Shown here in pieces: positions 53,457 to 63,924 of a stretch of 64,000 nucleotides of DNA. The stretch lies in contig CABIWJ010000006.1 of NCBI GenBank assembly GCA_902362455.1, forward strand, positions 125,495-189,494. The letters are read 5' to 3'. Made by a program: the position numbers and the translations under genes. Source of the DNA: Eubacteriaceae bacterium (lineage in GTDB: Bacteria > Bacillota > Clostridia > Lachnospirales > Lachnospiraceae). Under the pieces are notes generated by a model that ran no database searches, was not told where the DNA came from, and was given only the letters and a program-made list of their open reading frames with translations. Every line of letters starts with the position of its first letter. Within the stretch, counting starts at the first letter, position 1.

Positions 53457-53930
53457 ATGAGAAAGATCAAGAAATTAGTTGCTACACTGTTAGCAGCAAC
53501 AATGGTAATGGCAATGGGAGTTACAGCGTTTGCTGCAGATTCATTAGCAGATGGTAAGTACACAGCAAAGCAGAATCTTTATAAGAACTCAGCTTGTACA
53601 ACAACATCTATGGGAGATGCTGCACTCAATGATATGCGTGCAGAAATTACGATTGCAGATGATGAGGCAACACTTGTTGTTCATACTCATGAGATTACAT
53701 ATTTAGGTCTGACTGGACATTTAGGAAAAATGGTAGTTAATGGAAAAACAGTTACTCCGAAACAGACTACAACTAATGGCGTAACAGATTACTACTTCAC
53801 ATTCACAGGTTTAGATGCATCTACAATTTATGAAGGCTGTGTAATTACTGGTAAATTCACAACATACGTTGGAAGTATGCCGATGAACGCAACAGGATAT
53901 TTGAAACTTACAGACATCACAGCAAAATAA
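53457..53930 (+). CDS. Secreted single-NEAT-domain hemophore
   Basis: A 157-aa secreted protein. The signal peptide ends near TAFAAD (about 27). The remaining 130 residues form one NEAT-like domain: LADGKYTAKQNLY start, TTSMGDAALND as the haem-lip helix (Ser-Met motif common in this group), and a TYVGSMPMNATGYLKL end. No wall or membrane anchor, so it is probably released, like IsdX hemophores, and would pass haem to anchored NEAT proteins. A terminator-like hairpin follows, so it may be expressed more than the downstream genes. Confidence 0.82.
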   Translation: MRKIKKLVATLLAATMVMAMGVTAFAADSLADGKYTAKQNLYKNSACTTTSMGDAALNDMRAEITIADDEATLVVHTHEITYLGLTGHLGKMVVNGKTVTPKQTTTNGVTDYYFTFTGLDASTIYEGCVITGKFTTYVGSMPMNATGYLKLTDITAK

Positions 53931-53950
53931 AATAAGTAAATATGTATGTA

Positions 53951-53990
53951 AAGCAAGCTGCTGTACCCAAAAGTGCAGCAGCTTGTTTTA
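53951..53990 (+). terminator. Terminator/attenuator between hemophore and giant NEAT gene
   Basis: CAAGCTGCTG (53954-53963) pairs perfectly with CAGCAGCTTG (53976-53985) around 12 nt, followed by TTTTA. Partial readthrough could supply the downstream genes. Confidence 0.75.
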
Positions 53991-54007
53991 ATTGATACGG
54001 AGGAAAA

Positions 54008-57000
54008 ATGAAAAAAATAAAAAAGATATTAGCCTTTGTATTGAGTACAAGTATGTTACTTGGCGGTATGAATATACAAGCGTTTGCTGGTGAACAGAAA
54101 GAAACAAATACCGCAAATACAGAGTTAGATAACCAAAATGAATATGTTGTTCCACTGACTTTTTATGGACCTTCTGGAAAACTGCTTACGGAGGAGCCTT
54201 ATTCGGGTACAGTTCAGGATTACATGGATAATGTTGCACTAGTAAAAAAGAATGATAATGGAACATATCATGTAACCTTACAGATTGAAAATTATGAAAA
54301 AATTGATATTTTGCAGTTCTCAAAACCGGGTGTAATTTCAGATGATATAGCACCTTCGAATGCACCTATGGGAACTTTTAATATTCCAGAAAAATATATT
54401 GCTAATAATGAGGAAAATCCATCAGAGGCAACGGAATATTTGAAGGAACAAGGACAAATTAATGAAGAGTGGAATGATAAATACATTCAAAATTATTCTG
54501 TTGAAAAAGCAACAACGGGTGTGTCGTGGTATTCTTTTGATGTGGATACACTGGAAGGAACGATGTATACTAAAGCTTTCTATAGTTATGGAAGAACAGA
54601 TGATGACTTGGAAAGCTATATGTACGGAATTGTAAACGGAAAATTTACATTTGATGTAAATAATGCAGTAGTTGCTAAAGAGATTAACGAAGAAAATTAT
54701 AAAAATATTGGATTGGAGCTTTCTAAAGTTGTAACCAGTGTTGGAGATTCACCGGATTTCACAGGATTTGTAGCAGAAGAAAAAACTGCAAATGATTTGT
54801 TTAGTGGTACTTGTGAAGCAAAAATTGAGAATGGAAAAGTTACTGTTACAGCAGAGACAAGTAGCATTGATTCAATAAGAGTACTTGAAGAAATTAAGGA
54901 TTTAGGCGAGTGTACTTATCCTTCAACTTCTTCATATCGTCAATATATGTATGCGTATTCGAGAGAAGTAAAAAAGAATAAGTATATTTCTGTTTATTCA
55001 GACAATATTTTGGAAGATGGAAAATTTTCCATTGAATACGAAAACTTAGAAGAAGCTATTTTTGGAAAACAGGTTGAGATACAAACAGAAGATGGTACCT
55101 ACTATGGAGAATTGCGAGTAAGAACAACACCGAAAGAAAAACTCGAATTGACAGATGGTGATGTTACACTTGTAACAGATAACTATACAGTTAATAGTAA
55201 AGCAAAATTTGGAGCAGAACTTTTACAGGAAACCTCAGATGAAGATAGTGAATATAACAAATATTATTCTTTATTAGCAGGAAACGCTTCAAAAGCATTG
55301 ATCTATAATTTGTCATTAAAAATGAATGACTCGCAGGTTATTCCATCGAGAGCAGTAGAATTAAGAGTAAAAATTCCGAAAGACTGGGATACGAGCAAAA
55401 TAGAAGTTCAATGGTATTATCCAGTAAATGAAATGTTTAATCCGATAGAGTATTTTGATTCATCTTCCTATAAAAATGATGATGGAAGTATTCACATGGA
55501 GGGCGATGAACTGGTTATAACAGGCACTACTCGTGTTTATAATACAATCGCCATTACACAAAAAGCGGATAAAGTAGATATTTCAGAAATCCAGGACGGA
55601 ACATATAATGTTAATGTTACTATGTGGCAGCAGGATCAGCCGGATAGATTGTCTATGAGCAATTCTGCGGTTGTAAATGATTCAGCTCGTTTGGTAGTAG
55701 AGAATGGAAAGAAACATATCTATTTTGATACACAAGGAATTGTGATTACGGGCAGATATGGTTATACAAATGGAATATTCTGGGCAAATAATGAGCAGAC
55801 AGAAGAAAACGGACTTCCGATATTAAGTGAATATACACCGCTTGATTATTATAGTTACTACCTAAATGATTCGGGAAGCACAGATATGGATTCCTATGCG
55901 GAAGAATATGACTTATATTATCCGAAGAGCGTAGGTTTTGAATTTCCAGAATCAGCAGACAGAGATGATGGGGTATATTTGAACTTCTTTGTTCCTATCA
56001 TGGATGAACTTCAGCATAAAGTTCCTGGATCTGGTGAAGGATGCAGAACTGCATTTATGACTTTATCTGGTTTAACACCTGTGGCAGAAATTAACGAGCC
56101 AACCCACGATAAATCTGTTTTAGTTGTAGCAGTTGATAAAGCATCTAAATATACAGCCGACAATTATACAGAGGAATCTTACAAAGTATTATCTGACGCA
56201 GTAGCAAAAGCTCAGAAGGTAATCGACGGAACAACTTCTGCAAACGATTCTGAAATCGTAGCATTAGATAAAGAAATTTCTGATGCAATCAGCGGATTAA
56301 AAGAGGCAACTGGACTTGACAAATACAATAAAGTCCTGAAAAATGCCAAAGCATTAAATGAAGCAGATTATACAGCAGAAAGCTGGGCAGACCTTCAGGC
56401 AGTGATTACTGCTCAGGAAGGAAAGGTAACAGAAGAAAATGCAGATCAGGCATCCGCAGACCTTCAGTCAGCAGTAGATGCACTTGTACCGATGTCAACA
56501 GCCGTTTCCATGGAAAAAGGTGTTTACGAAGTACAGGCAACACTTACCAATCAGGATGGAACAGCAAGTGATTTGAATGCAGGATTAAAATCTGCTCGTT
56601 TATATACAGATAAAGACGGCAATGTAACTGCTTATCTGTACGTGGACGGAATTACCGGTATGCAGTATCGCAAGGGTGCCGGATATGCGGATGCAGATAC
56701 AGACGCAGGCAGACTTGTAGTGAAACTTCCTGCAAATGTAGAAAACCATAAAGTAAAAGTAACAACAGAAAGCGGAGAAGCAGAACTCCTGTTAAATCTT
56801 GATTTAAAATCTGCAGTAAAACAGGAAATTAAAAAATCCGATCTGGAATCAAAACTGAATGATGCAAAAGTATTAAAAGAGAAGAATTACACAAGTGATT
56901 CATTTGCAGTATTGACAAATGCCATTGCTACAGCAGAGAGTGTTCTGGCAGACAAAGTGGCATTCCAGTCAGAAATCACAGCAGCGGAAGTTACTCTGGA

Positions 57001-59677
57001 CACAGCAACAGCAGGTCTTGTAATGAAAGAAGACGTAAAAGCAAGAGCAGAACTGGATCAGGCAGTTTCCGATGCGAAAAATAATTATGCAGAAGCAAAT
57101 TATACAAAAGACAGTTATGAGAATCTGAAGGCTGCAATCAAGGAAGCTGAAGAAGTATTAGCAAAATCTGATGCGACAGTAGATGAAATGAATGAACAGG
57201 TTGACAAGCTGGATAAAGCAGTGAAAGCACTTGTTCGTCTGGATGATGCAGTAGATAAGTCAGAATTAAATGGCTATATCGAAAATGCACTGACCAAGAC
57301 AAATGACGGCACTTATACAGACAACAGTTGGAACAGTTTCCAGGCAGCAATCAAATCTGCTCAGAAAGTATCCGCTGATGTCAATGCAACAAAACCAGAA
57401 GTAGAAAAGCAGACAAAACTGCTGACCTCTTCTTATGAAGCACTTGTTGTTAAAAACAAACAGAGTGATCTCTTTGAAAAATATCCGCAGATTTTTGAAG
57501 GTACATATTCCGTACCGATCAAACTGCTCAACGCAACATCCGATGAAGATTCTATGGGAAATGCTTCCATGATTCAGAACGGAATTGTAAGAGTTACGGG
57601 TAAAGGTGAAGTAACACTGGAGATGAACTTCCAGTCCATGAAATTTGCCGGAATGACAGGTTATCTGTACAAACTGAAAAAAGTAGATATGGATACGGTT
57701 GAATACAACAAATATAATTATCCGGTAAAATATGAAGCTTCCGATGCAACAATTCTGGAAGAGTACACAGATGTTTACGATTTATTTAATGACAAGAACT
57801 CTGAGTATTACGACAAGAATACAGAAGGAAACTGGTATCCAAAAAAATTATCAATCCCGATTGAACTGAACGACAACCTGTTCTATGTAGAGGTTTATGT
57901 TCCGGTTATGGAAAGCATCGGTGAAGGACAGGGTACAAAGGTTGCCAGAGTTTCTATCGACTGGGCAAACATCAAACAGGAGACAGGAGTAGAAAGAGAC
58001 AACAGTGTAATCGAAGCACTTCTGAATCAGGTATCCGGTATGCAGCAGGGTGATGTTGCTGACGAATACTGGAACGCTTTAAATGCGGCTTACATGACAG
58101 CTCAGGATGTTTACAATGATATGAATTCTACACAGAAAGAAATTGATCTGCAGGTGACAGCTTTACAGGCAGCCGTAGATGCAGTAGAAACTCAGATCGT
58201 AGACAAGACAGAACTGAATGCTTTGATTGAAAAAGCAACAGCAGAAGCAAATCGTACCGATGTTGTTTATACTTCTGCAACATTAGAAGCATTAAAGACA
58301 GCAATCACAAATGCACAGGCAGTAGCAGCAAAAGAAGATGCTACCAAGGCAGAAGTTCAGGCACAGGTTACAGCACTTCAGACAGCACTTGACAGTTTAA
58401 GAGTTGTTGATAAGACAAACTTAAATGCCCTGATTGAAAAAGCAAAAGCTGAGGCAGTAAAAACAGATGTTTATGAAAGCAGCAGTTTGACGGTCCTGAA
58501 TACAGCAATTACACTGGCTGAGAATGTTGCAGCAAATCCAAAAGCAACAGAGGCAGAAGTTGCAGCAGCAGAGAAATCTCTGACAACTGCATTAAACGGA
58601 CTGGTAGAAAAAGCAGTTGTAGATAAGAGCAAACTGGAAAGCAAGATTGCAGAAGCAAAGACATATTTAAGCCAGACAGACATTTATACAGAAAGTTCTC
58701 TTGCAACATTACAGAGTGCAGTAGGTCGTGCTCAGAATGTAATGGATAATGATTCTGCATCACAGAAACTGGTAGATGATCAGGTGACAAAACTGACAGA
58801 AGCAATCCAGCAGTTAGCAAAGAAGAGTGATGGAAAACTGGATATCAAGAACCTTGCTGATGGGGTTTACTCTATCTATGGAACAATGGTGAAAGTAGAC
58901 AAGAATACTTATTCTATGTCAAATGAAGCAATCAACCATACAATTAAACTGACAGTGAAGAATGGTAAATACTATATCACTCTGAACTTCAACGGACTGA
59001 CCGTAGGACAAAAACTTGGATATTTAAGCCAGCTGAAATACTTCACAACAGGTTATAGTGTTGATCCTCAGTATGGTAATCCGCAGGGATCACTTGCAGA
59101 TGTTACCGTAGATAGTTATCAGAAGAATGCAGATGGAACGTTAGTATCTGATTCTTATGGAACAAACTATCCAGATGTCGTTACATTCGAATTGATTCCG
59201 GAAGCTCTGAATGATGGATATGTTCCGTTACAGGTATTCGTTCCGATTATGGACGCAATCAGCTCTGGTACAGGAACACAGCCAGTATACCTGAAACTGG
59301 ATTGGAGCTCATTAAAAGCAACAACATCCGATGATCCAGACTTTGATAAGAACGACAACAATAATAGTAATTCCAACGGAAATAACAACAGTAATTCTTC
59401 TATTGGAAACAGCTCACTTGGAAATAATACCCTTGGAAGCAGTTCTCTTGGAAGCAGCAAACTTGGTTCTTCCTCACTTGGAAGTGGTTCTTCAAGTCTG
59501 AAGAGTGGAACATCCAGCCTTGGATCAGGTTCCAGCCTGAAATCAGCATCCAACGTTAAGACTGGTGATGTTGTACAGAACAATACCCTGTGGGCAGCTA
59601 TCCTTCTTCTCGGAGGAGTCGCTTTACTGGCAGGAATCATGGAGTACAACAGAAAGAAAAAAGCAAACATAAAATAA
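54008..59677 (+). CDS. Giant wall-anchored NEAT/FIVAR haem-binding protein
   Basis: An 1889-aa surface protein. Signal peptide about 1-28. A divergent N-terminal region (about 45-520) may contain degenerate NEAT domains. Clear NEAT-like domains lie at about 525-695, 835-935 (divergent), 1155-1325 and 1612-1780, three of them with the Ser-Met-Ser/Gly-Asn lip (e.g. SMSNSAV, SMGNASM, SMSNEAI). Between them are about nine FIVAR-type three-helix spacers. A Ser/Gly/Asn-rich stalk (about 1780-1848) precedes the sorting signal NVKTGD, a membrane span and a YNRKKKANIK tail. It should capture haem or hemoproteins at the wall and be anchored by the class B sortase upstream. The repeated helical spacers make it long enough to span the wall. 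Confidence 0.88.
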   Translation: MKKIKKILAFVLSTSMLLGGMNIQAFAGEQKETNTANTELDNQNEYVVPLTFYGPSGKLLTEEPYSGTVQDYMDNVALVKKNDNGTYHVTLQIENYEKIDILQFSKPGVISDDIAPSNAPMGTFNIPEKYIANNEENPSEATEYLKEQGQINEEWNDKYIQNYSVEKATTGVSWYSFDVDTLEGTMYTKAFYSYGRTDDDLESYMYGIVNGKFTFDVNNAVVAKEINEENYKNIGLELSKVVTSVGDSPDFTGFVAEEKTANDLFSGTCEAKIENGKVTVTAETSSIDSIRVLEEIKDLGECTYPSTSSYRQYMYAYSREVKKNKYISVYSDNILEDGKFSIEYENLEEAIFGKQVEIQTEDGTYYGELRVRTTPKEKLELTDGDVTLVTDNYTVNSKAKFGAELLQETSDEDSEYNKYYSLLAGNASKALIYNLSLKMNDSQVIPSRAVELRVKIPKDWDTSKIEVQWYYPVNEMFNPIEYFDSSSYKNDDGSIHMEGDELVITGTTRVYNTIAITQKADKVDISEIQDGTYNVNVTMWQQDQPDRLSMSNSAVVNDSARLVVENGKKHIYFDTQGIVITGRYGYTNGIFWANNEQTEENGLPILSEYTPLDYYSYYLNDSGSTDMDSYAEEYDLYYPKSVGFEFPESADRDDGVYLNFFVPIMDELQHKVPGSGEGCRTAFMTLSGLTPVAEINEPTHDKSVLVVAVDKASKYTADNYTEESYKVLSDAVAKAQKVIDGTTSANDSEIVALDKEISDAISGLKEATGLDKYNKVLKNAKALNEADYTAESWADLQAVITAQEGKVTEENADQASADLQSAVDALVPMSTAVSMEKGVYEVQATLTNQDGTASDLNAGLKSARLYTDKDGNVTAYLYVDGITGMQYRKGAGYADADTDAGRLVVKLPANVENHKVKVTTESGEAELLLNLDLKSAVKQEIKKSDLESKLNDAKVLKEKNYTSDSFAVLTNAIATAESVLADKVAFQSEITAAEVTLDTATAGLVMKEDVKARAELDQAVSDAKNNYAEANYTKDSYENLKAAIKEAEEVLAKSDATVDEMNEQVDKLDKAVKALVRLDDAVDKSELNGYIENALTKTNDGTYTDNSWNSFQAAIKSAQKVSADVNATKPEVEKQTKLLTSSYEALVVKNKQSDLFEKYPQIFEGTYSVPIKLLNATSDEDSMGNASMIQNGIVRVTGKGEVTLEMNFQSMKFAGMTGYLYKLKKVDMDTVEYNKYNYPVKYEASDATILEEYTDVYDLFNDKNSEYYDKNTEGNWYPKKLSIPIELNDNLFYVEVYVPVMESIGEGQGTKVARVSIDWANIKQETGVERDNSVIEALLNQVSGMQQGDVADEYWNALNAAYMTAQDVYNDMNSTQKEIDLQVTALQAAVDAVETQIVDKTELNALIEKATAEANRTDVVYTSATLEALKTAITNAQAVAAKEDATKAEVQAQVTALQTALDSLRVVDKTNLNALIEKAKAEAVKTDVYESSSLTVLNTAITLAENVAANPKATEAEVAAAEKSLTTALNGLVEKAVVDKSKLESKIAEAKTYLSQTDIYTESSLATLQSAVGRAQNVMDNDSASQKLVDDQVTKLTEAIQQLAKKSDGKLDIKNLADGVYSIYGTMVKVDKNTYSMSNEAINHTIKLTVKNGKYYITLNFNGLTVGQKLGYLSQLKYFTTGYSVDPQYGNPQGSLADVTVDSYQKNADGTLVSDSYGTNYPDVVTFELIPEALNDGYVPLQVFVPIMDAISSGTGTQPVYLKLDWSSLKATTSDDPDFDKNDNNNSNSNGNNNSNSSIGNSSLGNNTLGSSSLGSSKLGSSSLGSGSSSLKSGTSSLGSGSSLKSASNVKTGDVVQNNTLWAAILLLGGVALLAGIMEYNRKKKANIK

Positions 59678-59688
59678 TTAAGTAGAGA

Positions 59689-59735
59689 TTTGGCAGACGA
59701 CCCTCCCATTCCTTCGGGACTGGGAGTCTGCCAAA
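59689..59735 (+). promoter_or_regulatory. Strong hairpin between the giant NEAT gene and the Shp-like gene
   Basis: TTTGGCAGAC (59689-59698) pairs perfectly with GTCTGCCAAA (59726-59735), with an inner CTCCCA/TGGGAG stem. No U-run follows, so it may stabilise or attenuate rather than terminate. Confidence 0.6.
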
Positions 59736-59757
59736 CTCATTTAACAGGAGATAAGGA

Positions 59758-60759
59758 ATGAAATTAGCAGCGAAAAAAAATAAAATATTGTCTGCCATTA
59801 TGACTTGTGTGCTTGCCATTACTTTAATGGCAGGCTTTCCTGCTGTTAAGGCTTATGCCGCAAGCGGGACAGTGTATAGCTGTACAATTAACAGATGTTA
59901 CGCACACCCGGTTACCGGAGTAATCGAAGATTCCGGTGGAGAGAGTTCTTATGCAACAGGACAGGGCATGGTAGAAGGTTGTGTATACAGCAATGGTATC
60001 TTGGAAGTATCAGACGATGGAGCTTATTATCTGACCATCCGCATGAGTCTGATGGACTACACCAGTGGACATAGTTTTCAGGTACAGAATGTAGGAGATT
60101 CCGGCTGGTCTACACCATCAGAAATCGGTATTACAGGAAATGGTTCAGACAGCAACGGTACAACAGCCGATGTGTGTATGCGTGTGCCAAGCGAAAACTG
60201 TGTAGTCAGAGGTTCCATGTATGTAGAACCGATGGGAAGAGATGTTATTTTCTATCTGTATCCGAGCAACTACAGTGAAGGAAACAATACAGACATGAAC
60301 GCAACTATGGTAACAGAAAGTTCTGATGGAACAGCAGTAGAATCCAGTGGTTCTGGTTCAGTAGATAATTCAGGTTCTACTTCCAGTGGAAGTTTAAGTT
60401 CTGGAAGTTCTTCTCTTCAGAGTTCCGGCTCATCCGATAAAAGCAGTTCTTCCAGCAGCTCATCAAAGAAACTGGAGAGCAGTATTACAGAAGCTGCAAA
60501 ACCGAGCAGTGATTCTTCTTCACTGGATACAGAAAATCCAGTAAATTCTTCAGAAGGATTAAGTCTTTCTACTGCGAAAGATGGAACAAGTGACAGCGAT
60601 TCCGATAGCGGAAATACTTCTTCCGGCAACCGGATTTTTCAGATTGCATTGGCAGTTGTAGTAACAGGTCTGATTCTGCTTGGAGCAGTATCCGGAGTGA
60701 TTTATTTCTTCCGTAAGAACTGGAAACGTTGGGGAGGTGCAGAGGACGATGATGAATAG
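59758..60759 (+). CDS. Shp-like membrane-anchored haem-binding protein
   Basis: A 333-aa protein. Signal peptide about 1-36. A haem-binding Shp/IsdC-like domain lies at about 37-180 (GTVYSCTINRCYAHPVTGVIE, GMVEGCVYSNGILEVSDDG, VQNVGDSGWST). A long Ser-rich linker (about 190-285) leads to a C-terminal membrane span (about 295-317) and a basic/acidic tail without sorting motif. This is the Shp layout: haem taken from wall NEAT proteins is passed to the ABC transporter lipoprotein. Two Cys in the domain are unusual for NEAT folds. Overlaps the lipoprotein gene by 11 bp. Confidence 0.8.
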   Translation: MKLAAKKNKILSAIMTCVLAITLMAGFPAVKAYAASGTVYSCTINRCYAHPVTGVIEDSGGESSYATGQGMVEGCVYSNGILEVSDDGAYYLTIRMSLMDYTSGHSFQVQNVGDSGWSTPSEIGITGNGSDSNGTTADVCMRVPSENCVVRGSMYVEPMGRDVIFYLYPSNYSEGNNTDMNATMVTESSDGTAVESSGSGSVDNSGSTSSGSLSSGSSSLQSSGSSDKSSSSSSSSKKLESSITEAAKPSSDSSSLDTENPVNSSEGLSLSTAKDGTSDSDSDSGNTSSGNRIFQIALAVVVTGLILLGAVSGVIYFFRKNWKRWGGAEDDDE

Positions 60760-61924
60760 GCGTTTGAAAAAAGCATCGGCTGTTCTCCTTGCAATGACCA
60801 TGATTTTTTCTCTGGCAGGTTGTGTAGACCAGAGTCAGGGAAAGAAAAGCAGTGATTCTGCTACGCAGACAGAGAGCAGTACAGATGAGACAGCCAGCAG
60901 TAAGACGGCAGATAAAAAGACTTCTGACAGCAAATCGGACAAGGATTCTTCCAATGAAGATGCCAAGTCTCTCTTAGAGATTAATGATCCGGAAGAAAAG
61001 GCAGCCGTAGAAGCAGCCAAGAAAAAAGTACAGGCTATGAAAGAAAGCCCAAGAATTATAGCGACTTCTCCGGCAACCGCAGATATCTGTGACAAGCTGG
61101 AACTGGATTTGGTAGGTGTTTGCAGTAGCACCGTATCCACAATTCCAGACAGATACAAAGATGTAGATACAGTCGGAACAGCCATGAGTCCGGATATGGA
61201 GATTGTATCCTCACTTAATCCAGACTGGATTTTAAGTCCGGTGTCATTGCAGAGTGATCTGCAGCCGAAATATGAAGCAATCGATACAGACTGGGCGTTT
61301 TTGAATCTTAGAAGTGTGCCGGGTATGTACCGTTCCATTCAGGAACTGGGTGAGATTTTCGACAGAGAAGATCAGGCACAGAAACTGGTGGACGAGTTTA
61401 CAGAATTCTATGATGATTATAAGAAAAAGAATGAAGGAAAAGACCATCCGAAGGTAATGATCCTGATGGGACTTCCGGGGTCTTATATTATCGCAACACC
61501 GAATTCCTATGTAGGAAGTCTGGTGGAACTGGCAGGCGGAGAGAATGTATACTCTGACACCGATCAGGAATTTTTGACCGTAAATACTGAAGACATGAAA
61601 ACCAAAGAGCCGGATATTATCTTACGTGCCGCACATGCACTGCCGGATCAGGTGGTAGAAATGTTCAATAAAGATTTTGCGGAGAATGACATCTGGCAGC
61701 ATTTCGATGCTGTGAAGAACGGCAGAGTTTATGATCTGACTTATGAATATTTCGGTATGAGTGCTACGTTTAAGTATCCACAGGCACTGGAAGAATTACA
61801 GCCAATCCTTTATCCGGAAAGTGATGAAGATTCAGCAAAAGCAAAAGAAACCAGTGATAATGCACAGAAGAAAGCAAAGGATTCTGACGCAACTGAAAAA
61901 TACAACGAACAGCAGAGCAAGTAG
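60749..61924 (+). CDS. IsdE-type haem ABC transporter substrate-binding lipoprotein
   Basis: A 391-aa lipoprotein. The signal peptide ends LAGC with the lipid Cys at about 25. A Ser/Asp/Lys-rich linker (about 28-85) leads to a periplasmic-binding domain of the haem/siderophore type (RIIATSPATADICDKL, MSPDMEIVSSLNPDWILSP, TYEYFGMSATF near the end). The pattern matches IsdE. ATG 60749 or 60752 is used, since GGGGAGG (60731-60737) precedes both; the frame from 60737 lacks spacing. It overlaps the Shp-like gene by 11 bp and delivers substrate to the permease that follows. Confidence 0.85.
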   Translation: MMNRRLKKASAVLLAMTMIFSLAGCVDQSQGKKSSDSATQTESSTDETASSKTADKKTSDSKSDKDSSNEDAKSLLEINDPEEKAAVEAAKKKVQAMKESPRIIATSPATADICDKLELDLVGVCSSTVSTIPDRYKDVDTVGTAMSPDMEIVSSLNPDWILSPVSLQSDLQPKYEAIDTDWAFLNLRSVPGMYRSIQELGEIFDREDQAQKLVDEFTEFYDDYKKKNEGKDHPKVMILMGLPGSYIIATPNSYVGSLVELAGGENVYSDTDQEFLTVNTEDMKTKEPDIILRAAHALPDQVVEMFNKDFAENDIWQHFDAVKNGRVYDLTYEYFGMSATFKYPQALEELQPILYPESDEDSAKAKETSDNAQKKAKDSDATEKYNEQQSK

Positions 61925-61938
61925 AAAGGAGAGGACAG

Positions 61939-63012
61939 ATGAAAGAGACAGAATTAAAAAATACTTCTGAGACTTCCGAAAGGGAAGTCCAGAACCTCTC
62001 CGGTCAGGATAAAGCAAGAAAGCATCGGAAAACAGCAAAAGCAGCCATTTCCTTTATTGTAATGATCGTATTGCTGGTTGCATTATTTTTTGCGGCAGTG
62101 AATATCGGAAGCCTGAAAGTCAGCTTCCCGGAACTACTGAAAGGATTATTTGTAAAGTACAATGAAGACGTGGCAACAATCTATGACTTACGATTCCCAC
62201 GAATTGTAATCTCCATGTTAGCCGGAGCTGCGATAGCGGTATCGGGTGTGTTATTTCAGGCGGTATTAAAAAATCCACTTGCCGATCCGGGAATCATCGG
62301 TATTTCCAGTGGAGCAAGTTTTGCGGCGGTACTCATTACCGCATTTGCACCGACTTTATTTTTCTTCACTCCATTATTTGCATTTCTTGGTGGTGTGATT
62401 GCATTTGTCTTAGTTTACAGCCTGTCATGGAAAGGGGGATTAAGTCCCTTAAGAATTATCCTTGTCGGTGTGGCAGTCGATGCAATGTTCACCGGATTAT
62501 CCAGTGCGCTGAATTCAATGAATGGCGGAAACATGTCTGGCGTGGCAGCCATCGTCAATGGTAATATCACAATGAAAACTTGGGATGATGTGAAAACCTT
62601 AGTACCGTATGTAATTATCGGACTGGTTCTGGCACTGATTATGACGAAGATGTGTAATCTGTTAGCACTGGAAGATAAGACAGCACGAAGCCTTGGAATC
62701 AATGTCAATGCAATGCGTATCGTGATTTCACTGATAGCAGTATTGCTTGCAAGTATTTCCACAGCAGTAGCCGGAGTGATTAGTTTCTTAGGACTGATTG
62801 TTCCGCATATCGGAAGAATTTTAGTAGGAAGCGACCACAAGGCATTAGTTCCATTTAGTGCTTTGTTCGGAGCGTTTACGTTCCTGCTGGCAGATACCAT
62901 CGGAAGAACGATAGCTGCTCCGTATGAGGTATCCGCATCCATCATTATGAGTGTGGTCGGAGGCCCATTCTTCATCATTCTGTTAAGGAGGTCTAAGAAG
63001 TATGCGAAGTAA
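61939..63012 (+). CDS. FecCD/IsdF-type haem-iron ABC permease
   Basis: A 357-aa permease. A basic/acidic cytoplasmic N-terminus (about 1-35) precedes about nine to ten membrane spans. FecCD signatures are RFPRIVISMLAGAAIAVSG, KNPLADPGIIGISSGASFAA and the conserved GVISFLGLIVPHIGRILVG. It follows the lipoprotein gene by 14 bp and overlaps the ATPase gene by 11 bp, so the three form a haem or siderophore importer. Confidence 0.92.
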   Translation: MKETELKNTSETSEREVQNLSGQDKARKHRKTAKAAISFIVMIVLLVALFFAAVNIGSLKVSFPELLKGLFVKYNEDVATIYDLRFPRIVISMLAGAAIAVSGVLFQAVLKNPLADPGIIGISSGASFAAVLITAFAPTLFFFTPLFAFLGGVIAFVLVYSLSWKGGLSPLRIILVGVAVDAMFTGLSSALNSMNGGNMSGVAAIVNGNITMKTWDDVKTLVPYVIIGLVLALIMTKMCNLLALEDKTARSLGINVNAMRIVISLIAVLLASISTAVAGVISFLGLIVPHIGRILVGSDHKALVPFSALFGAFTFLLADTIGRTIAAPYEVSASIIMSVVGGPFFIILLRRSKKYAK

Positions 63013-63856
63013 AGAAAAGAATATGGATTTGACTTCTACAGAGAATGAAGCAGCAAAGAAAGTGAAAAAAGCGGATAAGTGGGCAGACAAGCCTGCGATG
63101 GAAGTTAGAGATCTGCACTTTTCCTATGGAAAAAATAAAGTCTTAAAGGGCGTATCCCTGAAGATTGAAGAAGGTAAAATCACAACGATTATGGGAGCAA
63201 ACGGATGTGGAAAATCTACATTGTTTTCCCTGATGACGAAAAACTTATATCCGAGAAAAGGAAATATTTTCCTCAAAGGAAAGAATATCCAGAACCTGAA
63301 TTTAAAAGAATTTGCCAGAAAGGTTGCGATTGTTCAGCAGTATAACAGTGCATCAGACGATATCACCGTTGAGAATCTGGTGGCATTCGGAAGAACCCCA
63401 CATAAGAAAATGATGCAGGGAGACAGTGCCGAAGATGAGCGTATGATTCAGTGGGCATTGGAAGTAACCAATCTGACAGAATATCGTGACAGAGAAGTGT
63501 CAAGACTTTCCGGTGGACAGCGTCAGCGTGTATGGATTGCAATGGCACTTTGTCAGGGAACAAAGACGCTGTTCCTCGATGAGCCGACTACCTATTTGGA
63601 TATCCGGTATCAGATTGAGATCCTGCAACTGGTGAAAAAACTCAATCAGGAATTTGGAATAACCATCATCATGGTACTGCACGACATCAATCAGGCAATC
63701 GCATATTCAGATAATGTCATCGGCATGAAAGATGGAAAAGTGCTGGTGGAAGGTGATCCGGAAGAAGTGATTACGGAAGAGAGCATCCGGGAACTGTATG
63801 GCATTGAGCTTGGTGTGACAAGGGTTGATGGACGGAAGTTTGTGCTGGCGGTGTAA
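63002..63856 (+). CDS. FecE/IsdL-type haem-iron ABC ATP-binding protein
   Basis: A 284-aa ATPase. An N-terminal charged extension (about 1-35) is followed by Walker A GANGCGKST, Q-loop VQQYN, signature LSGGQRQRVWIAM, Walker B TLFLDEPTTYLD and switch His in MVLHD. This is the siderophore/haem importer class. ATG 63002 lies within the end of the permease gene, with AAGGAGG upstream, giving coupled translation. Confidence 0.92.
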   Translation: MRSKEKNMDLTSTENEAAKKVKKADKWADKPAMEVRDLHFSYGKNKVLKGVSLKIEEGKITTIMGANGCGKSTLFSLMTKNLYPRKGNIFLKGKNIQNLNLKEFARKVAIVQQYNSASDDITVENLVAFGRTPHKKMMQGDSAEDERMIQWALEVTNLTEYRDREVSRLSGGQRQRVWIAMALCQGTKTLFLDEPTTYLDIRYQIEILQLVKKLNQEFGITIIMVLHDINQAIAYSDNVIGMKDGKVLVEGDPEEVITEESIRELYGIELGVTRVDGRKFVLAV

Positions 63857-63924
63857 GAAGAAAATAGTAGTAGAACGACAAGAAATAAAGGGGAGGAAAA
63901 CTCCCACAGGAGAACAGAAAGAAG

